Below are positions 53,328 through 64,000 of a DNA stretch of 64,000 nt, one piece after another (position 1 is the stretch's first letter; every line of letters starts with the position of its first letter). The notes below the pieces were generated by a model, which did not search any database, had not been told where the DNA came from, and was given only the letters and a program-made list of their open reading frames with translations. This DNA is from Vandiemenella viatica. Taxonomy: Eukaryota > Arthropoda > Insecta > Orthoptera > Morabidae. Both the position numbers and the translations under genes were made by a program. The DNA is taken from positions 57,913,478-57,977,477 of the forward strand of contig CM061918.1 in the NCBI GenBank assembly GCA_031002005.1, given 5' to 3'.

Positions 53328-54545
53328 GGTGTGTTCAAAAAGTAATAGGAATTTTGAAATTTTGTGGTTTATATTGGTCCGATTGGCACATTTTGTTGTT
53401 GTTGTTGTTGTGTTGGCATATATATCTTAAAAGCATTTATATATTTTGAGCTGCATTGGATTTTTAGTCTCTCATCAGCTGTTAAAAGGATAACATGTTT
53501 TGATATAGTCGGTGACTTTTCACTTGTATAAATCATGGATCAGAGAATTTGCACAAAAATTTGGTATAAAAAAAGGAATTAAGTGCAACAGAGTTTTAGA
53601 AATATCACATATTGCTTTTGGTAAATCTACTGTATGTGAAAAAAAAGGGTTTTACGAATGGTATAAGCATTTTCAAGATAGCCGTTAAGACGAAGATGAT
53701 GAGCGTACAAGTCTTTCTAGCACATCAATAACCGATGAAAATGTGGAAAAAATGAAATAAATGGTTATGAACAACCACCGAATCACAATGGGAGAAGTTG
53801 ATGATGATGTTGGCATATCAATTGGCTCATGCCATGAAATTTTCATCTGTTTTGGGTATGAAACAAGTTGCACCAAAATTTGTTTCAAAAGTTTTGAGTT
53901 TCGGAAAAAAAAAGGAAAAAAAAGTAATGAATGGAAGTTGCTCAGGAATTTCTAAATGAGGTCAACAATGTTTCAGAATTATTGAAACATATCATAGCAG
54001 GTGACAAAACATGGTTTTATGGGTATGATGATGAAAGTAAGGCTCAATCATCCCAGTGGAGACATTCTGGATCACCAAGACTTAAAAAAGCTCAACAAGT
54101 TCAGTCAAATGTTCTTCAATTTTAATGACATAGTGTACCATGAGTTCTTGCCACAAGGTCAGATGATCAATGTGGAATACTACCTTCAACTTCAGTGCTG
54201 TTTGCGTGTAGCAGTCCGAAGAAAATGCCCATATTTATGGCAAAACAGTGCATTGCCTTTGCGTCACGATAATGCACCTGCTCACAGATCATTGCTTGTT
54301 CTTGAATTTTTGGCAGAAAACAACACGTTAATGATGCCCCAGCCTCCATATTCGCCAGACATGGCCCTGGGTTCCCAAAAATAAATAGAACCTTAAAGGG
54401 TCATTGTTTTATAGGTATAGATGAGATTAAAAGTGCTTCGCTGAAAGCTATCCTAAAGATTGAGTTCCAGAAGCGTTTTGGGAATTGGAAGAAGTGCTGA
54501 CATAAGTGTATAATATCTAATGGAGACTATTTTGAAGGAACACAC
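53328..54545 (+). pseudogene. Decayed mariner, different subfamily
   Basis: The left end GGTGTGTTCAAAAAGTAATA follows a TA. From an ATG at 53535 the N-terminal part reads MDQRICTKIWYKKGIKCNRV, FYEWYKHFQDSR, then STSITDENVEKMK and GEVDDDVGISIGSCHEIF with stops and shifts. The catalytic part is open at 53931-54384: IIAGDKTWFYGYD (first Asp), RHDNAPAHRS (second Asp), PPYSPDMALGSQK-stop. The third Asp block is lost at that stop. The end HKCIISNGDYFEG is near 54500-54540. A 3' inverted repeat was not found. Confidence 0.85.
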
Positions 54546-55389
54546 AGAAAAGACAAAAATACAACAGATAAAGAAATTATCAGGACAAGCCCTTTATCAA
54601 CAGGAGAACGTTATGGGAGGTGGTTGATGTTGGAGACTGTCTCCCAGAAAGACCATTATATATACATATATAATAACAACAATATTCATCGTCAGATAGA
54701 AAAATCATATATTTTGTAGTCAGGGAATGTCAGGTCACATAATACTTCTTGAAGTCTTGTCAAATTATATTCGTAGTCATCTTCAGAAGTCTCATCATTC
54801 ATTGCAGAACTGAATTTAGTAACTAAACTTCTTATGTAGCTCTTTTGTACCTCAAATTATGTAGCTGTGCGTCTTCAGGTATTCAAATCCTAAAAGTTTT
54901 GCAGATAATCACAAGATGGTGTTAATGTTGATGTAGTTTGCAAACTGGCCATAAGATGGTGGTGGTGTCGTACTGTTTACCAGTTTAATGCATATGATTG
55001 TTGTTAAATTTTTATGCTCTCAGATTATGAATGTTTAAGATGAAAACCATTTCTACTATGAACTGCAACTAATTATTAAATGTCTTTATTATACAAAACT
55101 TGCTATTGCGTCTAGAACTTATGTGGCTTAGGTGACAGGATAGAAGCTGTCGTTGAATTTACTTCCTCTCTAAATATGTCTTCATAGCGAAGTCGTGCTT
55201 CTTATTAAACTCCTTCTATTGTATAGCAGCTTAGCTTCCTACCTGATATTTCGGCGCCATAAAATGTCGTGGATTAAATCGTGTAAACAAATGTGTTTTC
55301 ATTGATTATTAATCTCTCTGACCAACAACGTAACTACAAGCTAACTATAAACAGAGTCCACAGATGATATATGTGTTCTTAATCCCCAA
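54546..55389. other. Unassigned sequence
   Basis: No feature recognised apart from AT-rich intron-like DNA. Confidence 0.5.
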
Positions 55390-55392
55390 CAT

Positions 55393-55487
55393 GTGCCGTT
55401 TGGGATTGGAATGCACAGAATTTTTGGTGAAAAGCACTCGGCCATCCATAATTTTGTGAATTGCAGAGTATAGATGTAGATGTAGAA
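55393..55487 (+). mobile_element. 95-bp LINE tail, same family as 48440-49960
   Basis: Shares GGGATTGGAATG, ATAATTTTGTGAATTGCAGA and the AGATGTAGATGTAGA end with 49858-49960. A severely 5'-truncated copy. Confidence 0.8.
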
Positions 55488-55616
55488 ATGCTTCTGACTG
55501 ATTCAGTTGACCTAGTACATGGCAGAAATATTTCATCTTCAGTATTACAATAGTTTCATTACTACCTGGACCAATTAACACTTGAATTATTATCTCTAAA
55601 CTGCAATGCCGATTAC

Positions 55617-56643
55617 CAGTGCTGGATTTCCCATTAGGCTGTATAGGCTCCAGCCTAAGGGCGGCAGCATTTTGGGGGCCGCAAATTTCCTAGGGTGCCC
55701 GCTTTAGTAAGCCGTCAAATTTGTGTGTAATTATTAACATAATAGAAAAACATCTACTATAAATTTTCATTTAAGTGGTGACATCTAGTAATGAAGTGAC
55801 AAACTCGGAACAATTAATAGAAAAGAAAAGTACGTTTACTATCAATTTTCATTTAGGTAAGTGGTGACAGTGAAAAATTAGCTAAATTATTAATTTAATT
55901 CTTCATTAGTTTCCTGACTTTCTATCTTGTTGAACACAGTTAGTAGACCCGTCGTATATTTCCGAAGGAAGACTCTATAGACAGAGGTAAGTTTCTGCTG
56001 ACAGACTTACATTTCATGATTTCTATAATAAAAATATTTAAGTATGATCTAAGATTTCATTAATCGAGTATCTGGATGTTCGAAAGTCCTAATTATATTG
56101 AAAAAATCATTGAAAAGTCAATGACTTTTTTAAACTTATTCGTCATTTCTCAGCTAATAATGAATTAAATTATTTGAAATTTTTAAGGAGCATGCATTGA
56201 ACTATGCCGAAACTGGTATTATGATTGAAATTGATATAAATTATAATTGTTTAATAATAATTGACTATAAATCACGTCTTATCGTGTTTTCTGTTCTTTG
56301 CCGATAAAAAGTGTGTTATGAAGTTTGTCGTATGGAGAACTGTCAGTGAGAAAGTTGTTCCTCTATGTTCGCCAATCAAAAATCCTGTAGAAAACTATAA
56401 TTATGAATTACATTTTTTCTTGTTTCATAACAAACATTCATTTTTCTTGTTTCGGTTTTATGACTAAATCTGAATACTTTCAAGTAATGAAGTCACTCTT
56501 AATCTATATCCATTCACATATACATATAATTGTTTGCTACCTAATAAAGGTAATACAAATTAGTGATTAGTACAAATATGAAGGAGAAAAGGGCGGCACA
56601 AAGTGAACAGCCTACACTAAAAAAAAGTTTAAATCCAGCCCTG
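55617..56643. mobile_element. Non-autonomous hAT element, 1027 bp
   Basis: Starts CAGTGCTGGATTT and ends AAATCCAGCCCTG. Flanks CCGATTAC (55609-55616) and CCTATTAC (56644-56651) match at 7 of 8. GGGCGGCA blocks lie near both ends. No transposase motif is found inside. Confidence 0.85.
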
Positions 56644-56651
56644 CCTATTAC

Positions 56652-57809
56652 AATGTCATAAATACTTTTCTTTGGTTAACAATCATGGCTTTCAATTCAT
56701 ACCTCTTCTTCGACTTTCAAGACTATCTTATACCAGCAAATGTATTAGCCCTTTATAGTGTACTATCTGCTAACTGAGGTTCCAATCTCTGCAGAAGTTT
56801 GGTTGGTTTCATGCTTTGATGAGTGAGAAATTTAATAATTATGCATTGCTTTGAAATTGTTAGCTGTACTACTGACTGCATGTTGCAATGCCAGTGGTCG
56901 CTTTTTGTACTTCCTACATTTACTACCCAACACATCTAGAAGTGTGCAGCCATTCAAAACATTGCACGCTCAGGTCAAAGGGCCCCATTTATATTTGACT
57001 CAATCTTGTACCTCACCCGTTTCCATACTCTTTTGTTCTTTACAAATCCTAAACCAGTGATTCCACTGACAGTGTGTGAGGTAATAAGTCTATAGACAGA
57101 CCAGAAATCCTGCCTATCCTTTTGCTTAATCTATCTAATCCCAGATACATGTAACTTTTTATGAATGTATTTTTTGTTTTTGTGGAGTGATTTTTGTAGC
57201 TGCTACCCTTCTCCCCCTATCGTCAGTGATGGACGTATTTTATCTTTCTTTTCCGTGTTATTATCTCCCCCTTATATTTTCTTATGTATATACGTTACTC
57301 CTAGTGTCAGCAATTTTTGCTTACAAGGAGGCAACCAGATGGGATCATTTGTTTCTCTCTAATTTTAGAGGCAATTGGCTAATCTGAAGTGTAATATGAT
57401 GAAGCAGTGCATCTCTCAGGAATTCTCAAGAAAATTGACATCATAATTCTCAAAGATTTGACTTGGGTTTGTATAACAACATAGTATTAGCAGTAAGTTG
57501 TTTCCATGGTCTGATGGTTAGTGACAGACTTACTTGAGTGACCAGGCTTTGTGTCTCCGTGCAATTTTTTTTTTTTTGCTAACTAAATACAATTGATGTT
57601 AAATAATGTTCATAACCCTGATTTTGTAATTTTGAATGTATTTCAATTGTACTTTACATCAGGATACAGTTGGAACTACTTAAACCTGTCTGAAATATTG
57701 TCAAGTAATATTGCATCGGTAAAAGCCAAGAAAAATAAATCTTAAGAACTTAATTTGCCGCACTGAATGAATATAAATAAATGAAAAGCAAATAATCAAG
57801 AAAGACCTC
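56652..57809. other. Unassigned intron sequence
   Basis: No exon or repeat could be supported. Confidence 0.5.
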
Positions 57810-58065
57810 AAATTAGCATGAGTTGTTCCAGAAGATACTGAAAACAGAGACATATTTAAATCTAAAATTCACAAGTGGCAAGTTGACCGGGAGGAAAGAT
57901 TTAAGAAAAGACCAGGAACAGCATGGTCAGATGAGAGAAAAGAAGCCCACAGCAAACGTATGAAGGAGATATGGGCACAAAGGAAAGCAAACAAACGCTT
58001 CTGAGTACTCTGCTTAGTCCTAATGGGCTTATCCGCAAATAATAATAATTATTATTATTGTGTTG
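57810..58065 (+). pseudogene. LINE 3' end with (ATA)n tail
   Basis: The + reading HKWQVDREERFKKRPGTAWS and SKRMKEIWAQRKANK, then a stop, resembles the last codons of RTE-like LINEs. AATAATAATAATTATTATTATT follows at 58038-58059. Family call is tentative. Confidence 0.5.
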
Positions 58066-61000
58066 ATTTAAATGAAATACATACTTTTCTTTCAGTGCTC
58101 AATTTCTTCACAATTGCTTAGCTGAATAAAATTGTAGTTAAATAATGCCCATAACATTTTTTGCAGAAACATCTCTGGCCATTGTTAATTTGGCAATGAA
58201 GGCTGGGAGCGTTACGGTTACAATGACCAAGCTTAGCCTTTTTTTAAGGATTGATGCTATCATTAGTATATTATTTATATTTTAATATCTAACACTTTGT
58301 TACTAAATTTTTAATTGGTGTAGTTTTTTGGTGCTTTTTCAATGTTAATGAGGATTTTCTTCACAGAAAATTGAAAGACAATATATTTTGAAAATTTATA
58401 CTGCTTCAAAGGTTCCTAATTTCTAACAGTTCTAAAAAAATTGGTTCAGAAAGTAAGTGGTATTCATTGAAACAGATTTTTATTAGGTCATCTCTTGATG
58501 CAAATTTTAATCTATTTTGTATTATTCTGAATATTTTGATTTTTCACTTGCAAATATTTACATTAATTTTGTAATTTTTCAATAGGAAAGTAGAATACAA
58601 TTGAGCAATTTATGAAAGAACTTATAGCCTTCCAATTTTCTTTGAAGAAAGTTTATGTCCCTTTGAAATAATAAGGAAAAACTACACTAATGCCAATTAT
58701 TAAAATACAAACAATGTATTACAATGGAAGAAATTAATCAGCAGTGAGATTCAAATCCCGGTACCCATGACACAGTCTGTCATTGTAACCATGAGTATAC
58801 AGTGACAATTAAATGTTAAAACACCTTACTAATGCTCCACTGCATAATACTCAAGGTCAGCTACACACCTCTTGGAGAAAATCCGTCATCCTACTGTCTG
58901 ATGCTCTTCTCATTAGCTTTACTTTTGCAAATCATTTTCCTTTTTGTTGAATGTTTCTTAACCAATATTCCCCTGTTTTTTTTTGACATGCCAGTATATT
59001 ATGTTTACATGAGCCATTGAGCTTTAGGAGATACTTGAAAGATTTTGATAGTTCATTGATGTCGTTTTGGGAATTGGAAACTCTTTGGAGAATCATTTCC
59101 GATAAGCCTCAAAAAGTTTAGTATAGTGCAATTTCACACCATGTTTTGAACTTGGAATAACACTTCAGCAAGCACTACAATTAAAGATGCCCTGAAATTC
59201 ACTTGACAGGACAAAATTAGAATTATTTTATCAGTGAGCCATGTATTGACACGTGTGTGATCCGAGTCAAAACAATACGAACTGTCACTGCCATGGAAAA
59301 TCCCGTGTGACATTTTGTAAGTGAATTTGAGTCTAGATACTGCATGTGTAATGTTTACTGCAAGTAATCCACCTTCACATATTGTTAGATCAAATGCATC
59401 AGCCCCATGCGACAGAAACAGTATGAATTCAAGTCACATACATGCACAGCAATGTCAATATTTAGGGTATTCAAAATAAGGAAATAATTAAATGATGGGA
59501 ATAAATATAACATGTTATTGTCAATTCTGTATCCCATTTTAAGTGTGAAAAATGAAATTAATGAAAAGCTACATAGCTTGACTTGAACACATTTCTCCCT
59601 ACCCACCCCTATAGCCAAGCATAGCTTTTTACCCAACCCTTCCCCCCCCCCCCCCCCCCTCCCTCTTAGCTGAGCTACATAGCTTATGTATGCTCCCTTT
59701 GTAACCCGTTGGTATATACTACTGTTTTCTTCATTTCTGCTTGTCGAAGGACAGCAAAGATGGAACAGGTCTTCAGTAGAATGTTGTAATTTACTCAGGT
59801 TGTCTTTCAGTCTTGCTAAACCTTAAGAATGACCTCGGATGCTTTTTTTGCTATTAAATTCCAAACCTCACAAAAATCACATGATGTCATGACTAGTTGC
59901 ACATACACAAAGCAGCACCTTATAATGCAAATGTTGATATCCCGACTAAATGAGCGAGAGAGGACAGATTATTTTGGTCTGGGTAACAGCCAGACAGAGG
60001 GAATATTAAGTGGCAGAGAATGCAGGTCTGAGTAACAAGAAAAGTGAGAAAGTGTGTAACATCTGGTAAGCAGAAAGATCTCTGATGTACTTATGGAGAA
60101 GAAAGATGTGATAGGCCAGAAAAATCATGTGTCAGAAAAGGGGAACTACGATTGGCTGGAATACCAGAAGTAGTGATCAACCGTATACGTTCAAGTTAGT
60201 ATTGTCCTGAAGTTTGTGTTGGTAAGTAGTAATAAGTATGTTGAGTATCAGGAGATTGTGTGATGAATCCAAGTCGGGTGTCATTGTAAACTGTTAACTG
60301 CATCATGAGAATGTTTGTTGGCAAAAGAGTGAACCACTAACATTCTGTATTTAAGCATACCAACCTGCAAGTAATTCGGGTTCGAGTGTCCATTATTGTA
60401 ACAGTTATCATGTGTCTGGTACTACTGACCAGTGACTTTAAGATATGAACAAATTACATAGCAACTGTATCACAAGTGTTTCATGTTCTTTATTTCAGAA
60501 TAGTATATTCCTTTTCTGATTAAATTATTTGATAGAGTGAACAGTGTTTTGTGGAATATGGGTGTTGGCCAAATTTGATATTATTGAACCTGTATGGCAC
60601 TAATGTTAATTCATCAGTCAGGTACTGCACAAAGCTAGACAGTGCACTAACAGTGTGTGGACCTAATAAAGAAGTTAACCTTTAGCTGTGAACTAAACTA
60701 ATAAAAGGACGTGATAGCTATGTGTTATCCAAGCAGTGGCGACTCGTTGTTGGTATTAAAATAATAGTACAATCGCACAAGACGAGAACCAACAAGTTAT
60801 CATTATATCCTCAGATGAACAAATCCATCCAACACTCGGCAGACAGATAGGAGGAACCCTAAGCTAACAATGGCTAGTTACACAGTTGATGGTTACAAAG
60901 AATTTGTTTGTTGGATTACATTTACAGTTATCTCTGTGTGTCTCTTATCTATATGCTTCTCGCATTCCACAGGTTTGAAGACAAATAGTATTTATGATCT

Positions 61001-61112
61001 GTCTTAAGCTTTCTGGTTCTCAGTTACTTTTTTCGTGGAAATTTTCTGATTGTTTCTTAGAATTAAGCTGCTCTGCTTGGATGCTAATCATAAATTATTT
61101 TCTTTTCCCCAG
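58066..61112. other. Long unassigned intron sequence
   Basis: Lies between predicted exons 50578 and 61113. Apart from a C18 run nothing is recognised; short frames look random. Confidence 0.5.
59642..59659. repeat. Poly-C tract, 18 bp
   Basis: Uninterrupted C run in CT-rich sequence. Confidence 0.9.
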
Positions 61113-61298
61113 ACAATTCTCTTGAAAATGAAGATGATGGGATAACTACAGCTGAACAGTGTAGAGATGCTACTGTTCCAGTTACTTCGGATGATTCTGA
61201 AAGAAAAACCCCTCAGCAGTTTCCTAAAACTGAATTTAGTTCGACTGAAACAGATGTTGAGGACAGTTGTGACACATTTCAAACTGACATGTTTGAAG
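61113..61298 (+). CDS. Predicted coding exon, 186 bp, acidic
   Basis: Acceptor TTTTCCCCAG and donor GTGAGA bound it. It is open for 61 codons in the phase set by the 50578 exon (two leading bases, one trailing base). The peptide includes SLENEDDGITTAEQC, SDDSERKTPQQF and STETDVEDSCDTFQ. It is acidic and Ser/Thr-rich, typical of a linker or activation region. Joined to 50578-50657 it gives at least 87 codons, and the protein continues beyond the window. No domain is recognised. Confidence 0.65.
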
Positions 61299-61365
61299 GT
61301 GAGAACTCCTATGTAGTTATTATACCCGTATCTGCCTTAATAAATACAATTGAACTTTTGGAGCT

Positions 61366-61530
61366 AGTCCAGGAGTCCAAATTTTAGTTTTCCATGTTTT
61401 TTGACATCACTCCAAACAAATGGTTCTACCTTAAGAGTAATGGTCCATCTCAATCCCATTCCCATCCTCCTTTTCCTCTTTCGGGTCTATTGATTTGGTC
61501 CAAATAGTAAAGCACCACAAAAACATTGTT
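61366..61530 (+). mobile_element. Very degenerate SINE (+)
   Basis: AGTCCAGGAGTCCA, TTAGTTTTCCATG and CATCACTCCAAACAAATG correspond to the body of the SINE family; the head is missing. It starts 67 bp after the exon donor. Confidence 0.55.
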
Positions 61531-61760
61531 GCTATTCTTTATTGTATGTGGTACAAATTTTAAGAGCGAACTTGCAATAAAACTTCTCTGTTTATAGAGA
61601 AAGATTGAAATAGAAATATATATAGTCATATGTGTAAGATGGCAACTGGCTTATCAGTATAAATTTGACACCCGACAGCTGCCAGGTCTTAATTTAATAT
61701 AACACCAGTAATCTTCCTTCTTTTCAACCCAGTCCCCCATATCCTCTCTTTTTTCACACA

Positions 61761-62005
61761 CACCGAGCATGGTGGATGAACGGTTAACATTCTGGCCTCG
61801 CATTCGGGAGGACGCCGGTTCGAATCCCCGTCCAGGCATCCAGATTTGGGTTTTCCATGGTTTCCCCAGATCATTCCAGGTGAATGCCGGGATGCTTCCT
61901 TCAAAAAGGTCATGGCCGAATTCCTTCCCGTTCCTTGTCCCCCATCCCGCCTCTAATGACCACACTGTCGACAAGGTGTAAAGCCCAAACAAAAACAAAA
62001 AAATC
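61761..62005 (+). mobile_element. Full-length tRNA-derived SINE, best copy
   Basis: Head GGTGGATGAACGGTTAAC, GGTTCGAATCCCCGTCC (B-box), body TTTGGGTTTTCCATGG, GACCACACTGTCGACAAGG, and tail AAACAAAAACAAAAAAA. TTTTCACACA flanks it at 61751-61760 and 62006-62015. It is the reference for all SINE calls here. Confidence 0.92.
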
Positions 62006-62015
62006 TTTTCACACA

Positions 62016-62559
62016 GAACCACTGCACACTAGAGCTAACCTTTGAGCAGTGTGCATTATCTTTCCTCTTTAAAGTAAATTTTTGTATCTATATGTTTTAT
62101 ATTCATATAAAAGAAAAGTCAATTTTATGGTTCAGTATTTTCTGATGTCTTCTGGTACATGTCTGTAACTGGTTCCCATGATTTGGTTCACAATTTTCAG
62201 GTTAATGCCTTTCAGCTCCCATCCATACTTCCCGCCATGTTGGTTTATCACACCATGAGTCACCAGCAACTTGAGTTAGCTGCCAGCCTCCATCAGGCAG
62301 CTACCTCATTCTATTGTTAAAGAGATGTGAGCCCAAAAATTTCAGTGCTCTATGTGTCTACATGTTTTTCCGTGTTTCCACACCACAGCAACCTTTTATT
62401 TTGGCAAGCGGTGATTATTCTCATATCTAAATGTTTCTTTCTTTTTTCTTTTTTAATGGCCGACGCCATTTTCCTCTTCTTGATTTCCATTGCCATCGGT
62501 TGTATTCCTGAAATCCTATTTTTGCCATGATTTATTCTGTTTCTTTCTTTTAACTTTGT
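62016..62559. other. Unassigned sequence
   Basis: No feature recognised. Confidence 0.5.
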
Positions 62560-62845
62560 TTTTTTTTTGTGGTGGTGTCCATTTCTAAACTTTTTTTGGC
62601 CATCTGGAATCCTTCATTTGCTGTAGGTGACTGAACCACGTGAGCCGTGTCCCTAATGGTGCTTTCTACATTCATTTTTTCCTGATTGTGTCATTTCTAA
62701 CATGTTCTAATTTTTAAGTACAACTAAAGTCCATTTCAAGGGCTATCAATCTATATTTATTTTGTTTTGTTATCTCCCACGTCTCTGAACCATAATTACA
62801 CACACTTTCCATTATTCTGGCATATATAGTAGTTTTGGTCTTTTT
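62560..62845 (-). pseudogene. LINE RT C-terminal fragment
   Basis: Minus-strand reading TKTTIYARIMESVCNYGSET (about 62838-62780), WEITKQNKYRLIALEMDF, then TRLTWFSHLQQMKDSRWPKK near 62600. This is the LYGSETW...WFGH order of RTE-like LINE C-termini. Stops are present. Confidence 0.65.
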
Positions 62846-62980
62846 TTCTTCTTCTAATTTTGCTGCTCCACAATAGTGAGTTAAGCTAATGAATCACTCT
62901 TCTCCTCTCTCCTATCTTATTACCAGCCACCACTGTGACCTGATCATCAGCTAAGAGTAGGATATACAGAGTCTCATAAC

Positions 62981-63854
62981 TAGGGTTCGGATCTTTAGGA
63001 CAAGTCATATTTTTTTCCTGACTTCTTTTTGATCTGAAATGCGAATGAAACACTGATTCAATGATTATGATTGTATTTAAATGTATTTTATATAGCATAT
63101 AAATGCATATTAAAACCATTTTCCTAGTTTTGGTCATATTTCGATAATATTTTTGGTCATACGGTCATATTTTGAGGAAAATCTGGTAGTTTTTTAATAG
63201 TACTGGGATTTCACTAGAGGTGAGAAGAAATTAAGATAATTATTCAGAGACCTGTGCTTCTGCTATACATATGGAGAAAAAACAAAATTAATTTTCACTG
63301 TAGTCAGAATTCACCAGTCAAGAATTAAAGTTATGCGTTATTGTCACTCTCTAAACTTAATGTTCTGCCCACCTTTTAATCTCGACAATGCAGCAGAAGC
63401 ATGTCTGTGTCGATCAGCATCAATCAATATCTCAATGAAATATCCTCAATCATCGTTAAATTTGTATTGGGTCAGTGAGCAGACCTATCGCCATGCCGAA
63501 CATAAAATTTTCTGAAAGTGTGAAGTTACGTAAGGGAATTTAGAAACAAGTATTTTAGTACAGATGAAAGAGTTCTATTCTGTAAATTATCTGAAATTAA
63601 AGTGACTTAAACAAAACAATCTAAAATTTAATTTCCCAATGATGCAGCGAGTGCACGGAAGCAAATTCTGCTGTCTACTTGAAAGCGACACTACTAGATA
63701 AAATAAATGATGTGTAATTGAGCATGTTATGATTTACAGTAAATTTAAATGTTTGGTCATATTTTGTCATTTTTAGGTCATATTTACCAGTTTTTAAGGT
63801 CATATTTGCCTGCATATTTCTCTATTTTTTTTTGTCATAAAGATCCGAACCCTA
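62981..63854. mobile_element. 874-bp inverted-repeat element with 8-bp TSD (hAT-like)
   Basis: Starts TAGGGTTCGGATCTTTA and ends with its near-exact inverse. CTCATAAC flanks it at 62973-62980 and 63855-63862. GGTCATATTT-type motifs repeat near both ends (63135-63172 and 63754-63812) as sub-terminal binding sites would. No transposase found. 8-bp duplication fits hAT or P; hAT is more likely. Confidence 0.85.
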
Positions 63855-64000
63855 CTCATAACCAATCAAGTTTCCCCATGCTACTACTTTTATGTCTCCT
63901 CTTTTATGTCTATATACATAAAAATGAATGTTTGTCCTATATTTGACCCTATACCGCTTGTCTGATTACAATGGAACTTTGGTGAGTTGTTGAGTGCACA

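Noticed and set aside
61790..61850. tRNA gene
   Set aside because: The tRNA-like head is part of a SINE with a fixed body, A-rich tail and target duplication.

Overview
The window is AT-rich eukaryotic DNA from an animal, most likely an insect and probably a hemimetabolous one. The evidence is indirect: GT..AG exons of a metazoan type, a tRNA-derived SINE family, insect-style mariner/Tc1/hAT elements, CR1/Jockey/RTE-like LINEs and a Penelope-like relic. There is no operon, no bacterial gene, no rRNA and no CRISPR. A block of exactly 1000 N (9287-10286) is an assembly gap. Species cannot be fixed from the sequence.

Host coding content is very small. Four short exon-like segments on the + strand have good splice sites and open frames (14824-14874, 16181-16240, 50578-50657, 61113-61298). 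The first two join in phase 0 and the last two join in phase 1. The encoded pieces are acidic and carry IKQEP / IKAEP motifs. They look like N-terminal parts of one or two large-intron regulatory proteins; no conserved catalytic or zinc-finger domain is visible here.

Nearly everything else is layered transposable-element debris. (1) 1-7922 and 30441-43408 are two direct copies of one composite block: an RTE-like LINE, a decayed Jockey-like LINE with RNase H, a SINE piece, and a LINE nested in its own family. Each copy has its own deletions and insertions. (2) In copy A a 1.9-kb hAT element (4892-6766) sits in the LINE with a perfect 8-bp target duplication. (3) In copy B the same LINE is split by a ~167-bp satellite array. 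That array was hit by a ZMYM1-type hAT (37357-41734), which was hit by a Tc1 element, which was hit by a 238-bp MITE. A deletion-derivative mariner (41947-42824) at the array's right edge carries a MITE of the same family. (4) 18048-19381 is a complete mariner with perfect 29-bp inverted repeats and an open transposase frame, but the third catalytic Asp is Asn. (5) 21704-25001 is a long LINE with esterase-like, endonuclease and RT regions broken by a few stops and shifts. (6) 48440-49960 holds a second LINE RT, and 53328-54545 and 10287-11200 hold decayed mariners.

The part to the right (50-64 kb) is the most gene-like: exons, a probable solo LTR, SINEs, two more short inverted-repeat DNA elements (55617-56643 and 62981-63854) and long stretches of unannotatable intron. 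I found no credible new biochemical system. The most unusual structures are the satellite array inserted inside a LINE and its nested insertions, the GC-rich core of the 4892-6766 hAT element, and the D-to-N mariner transposase.
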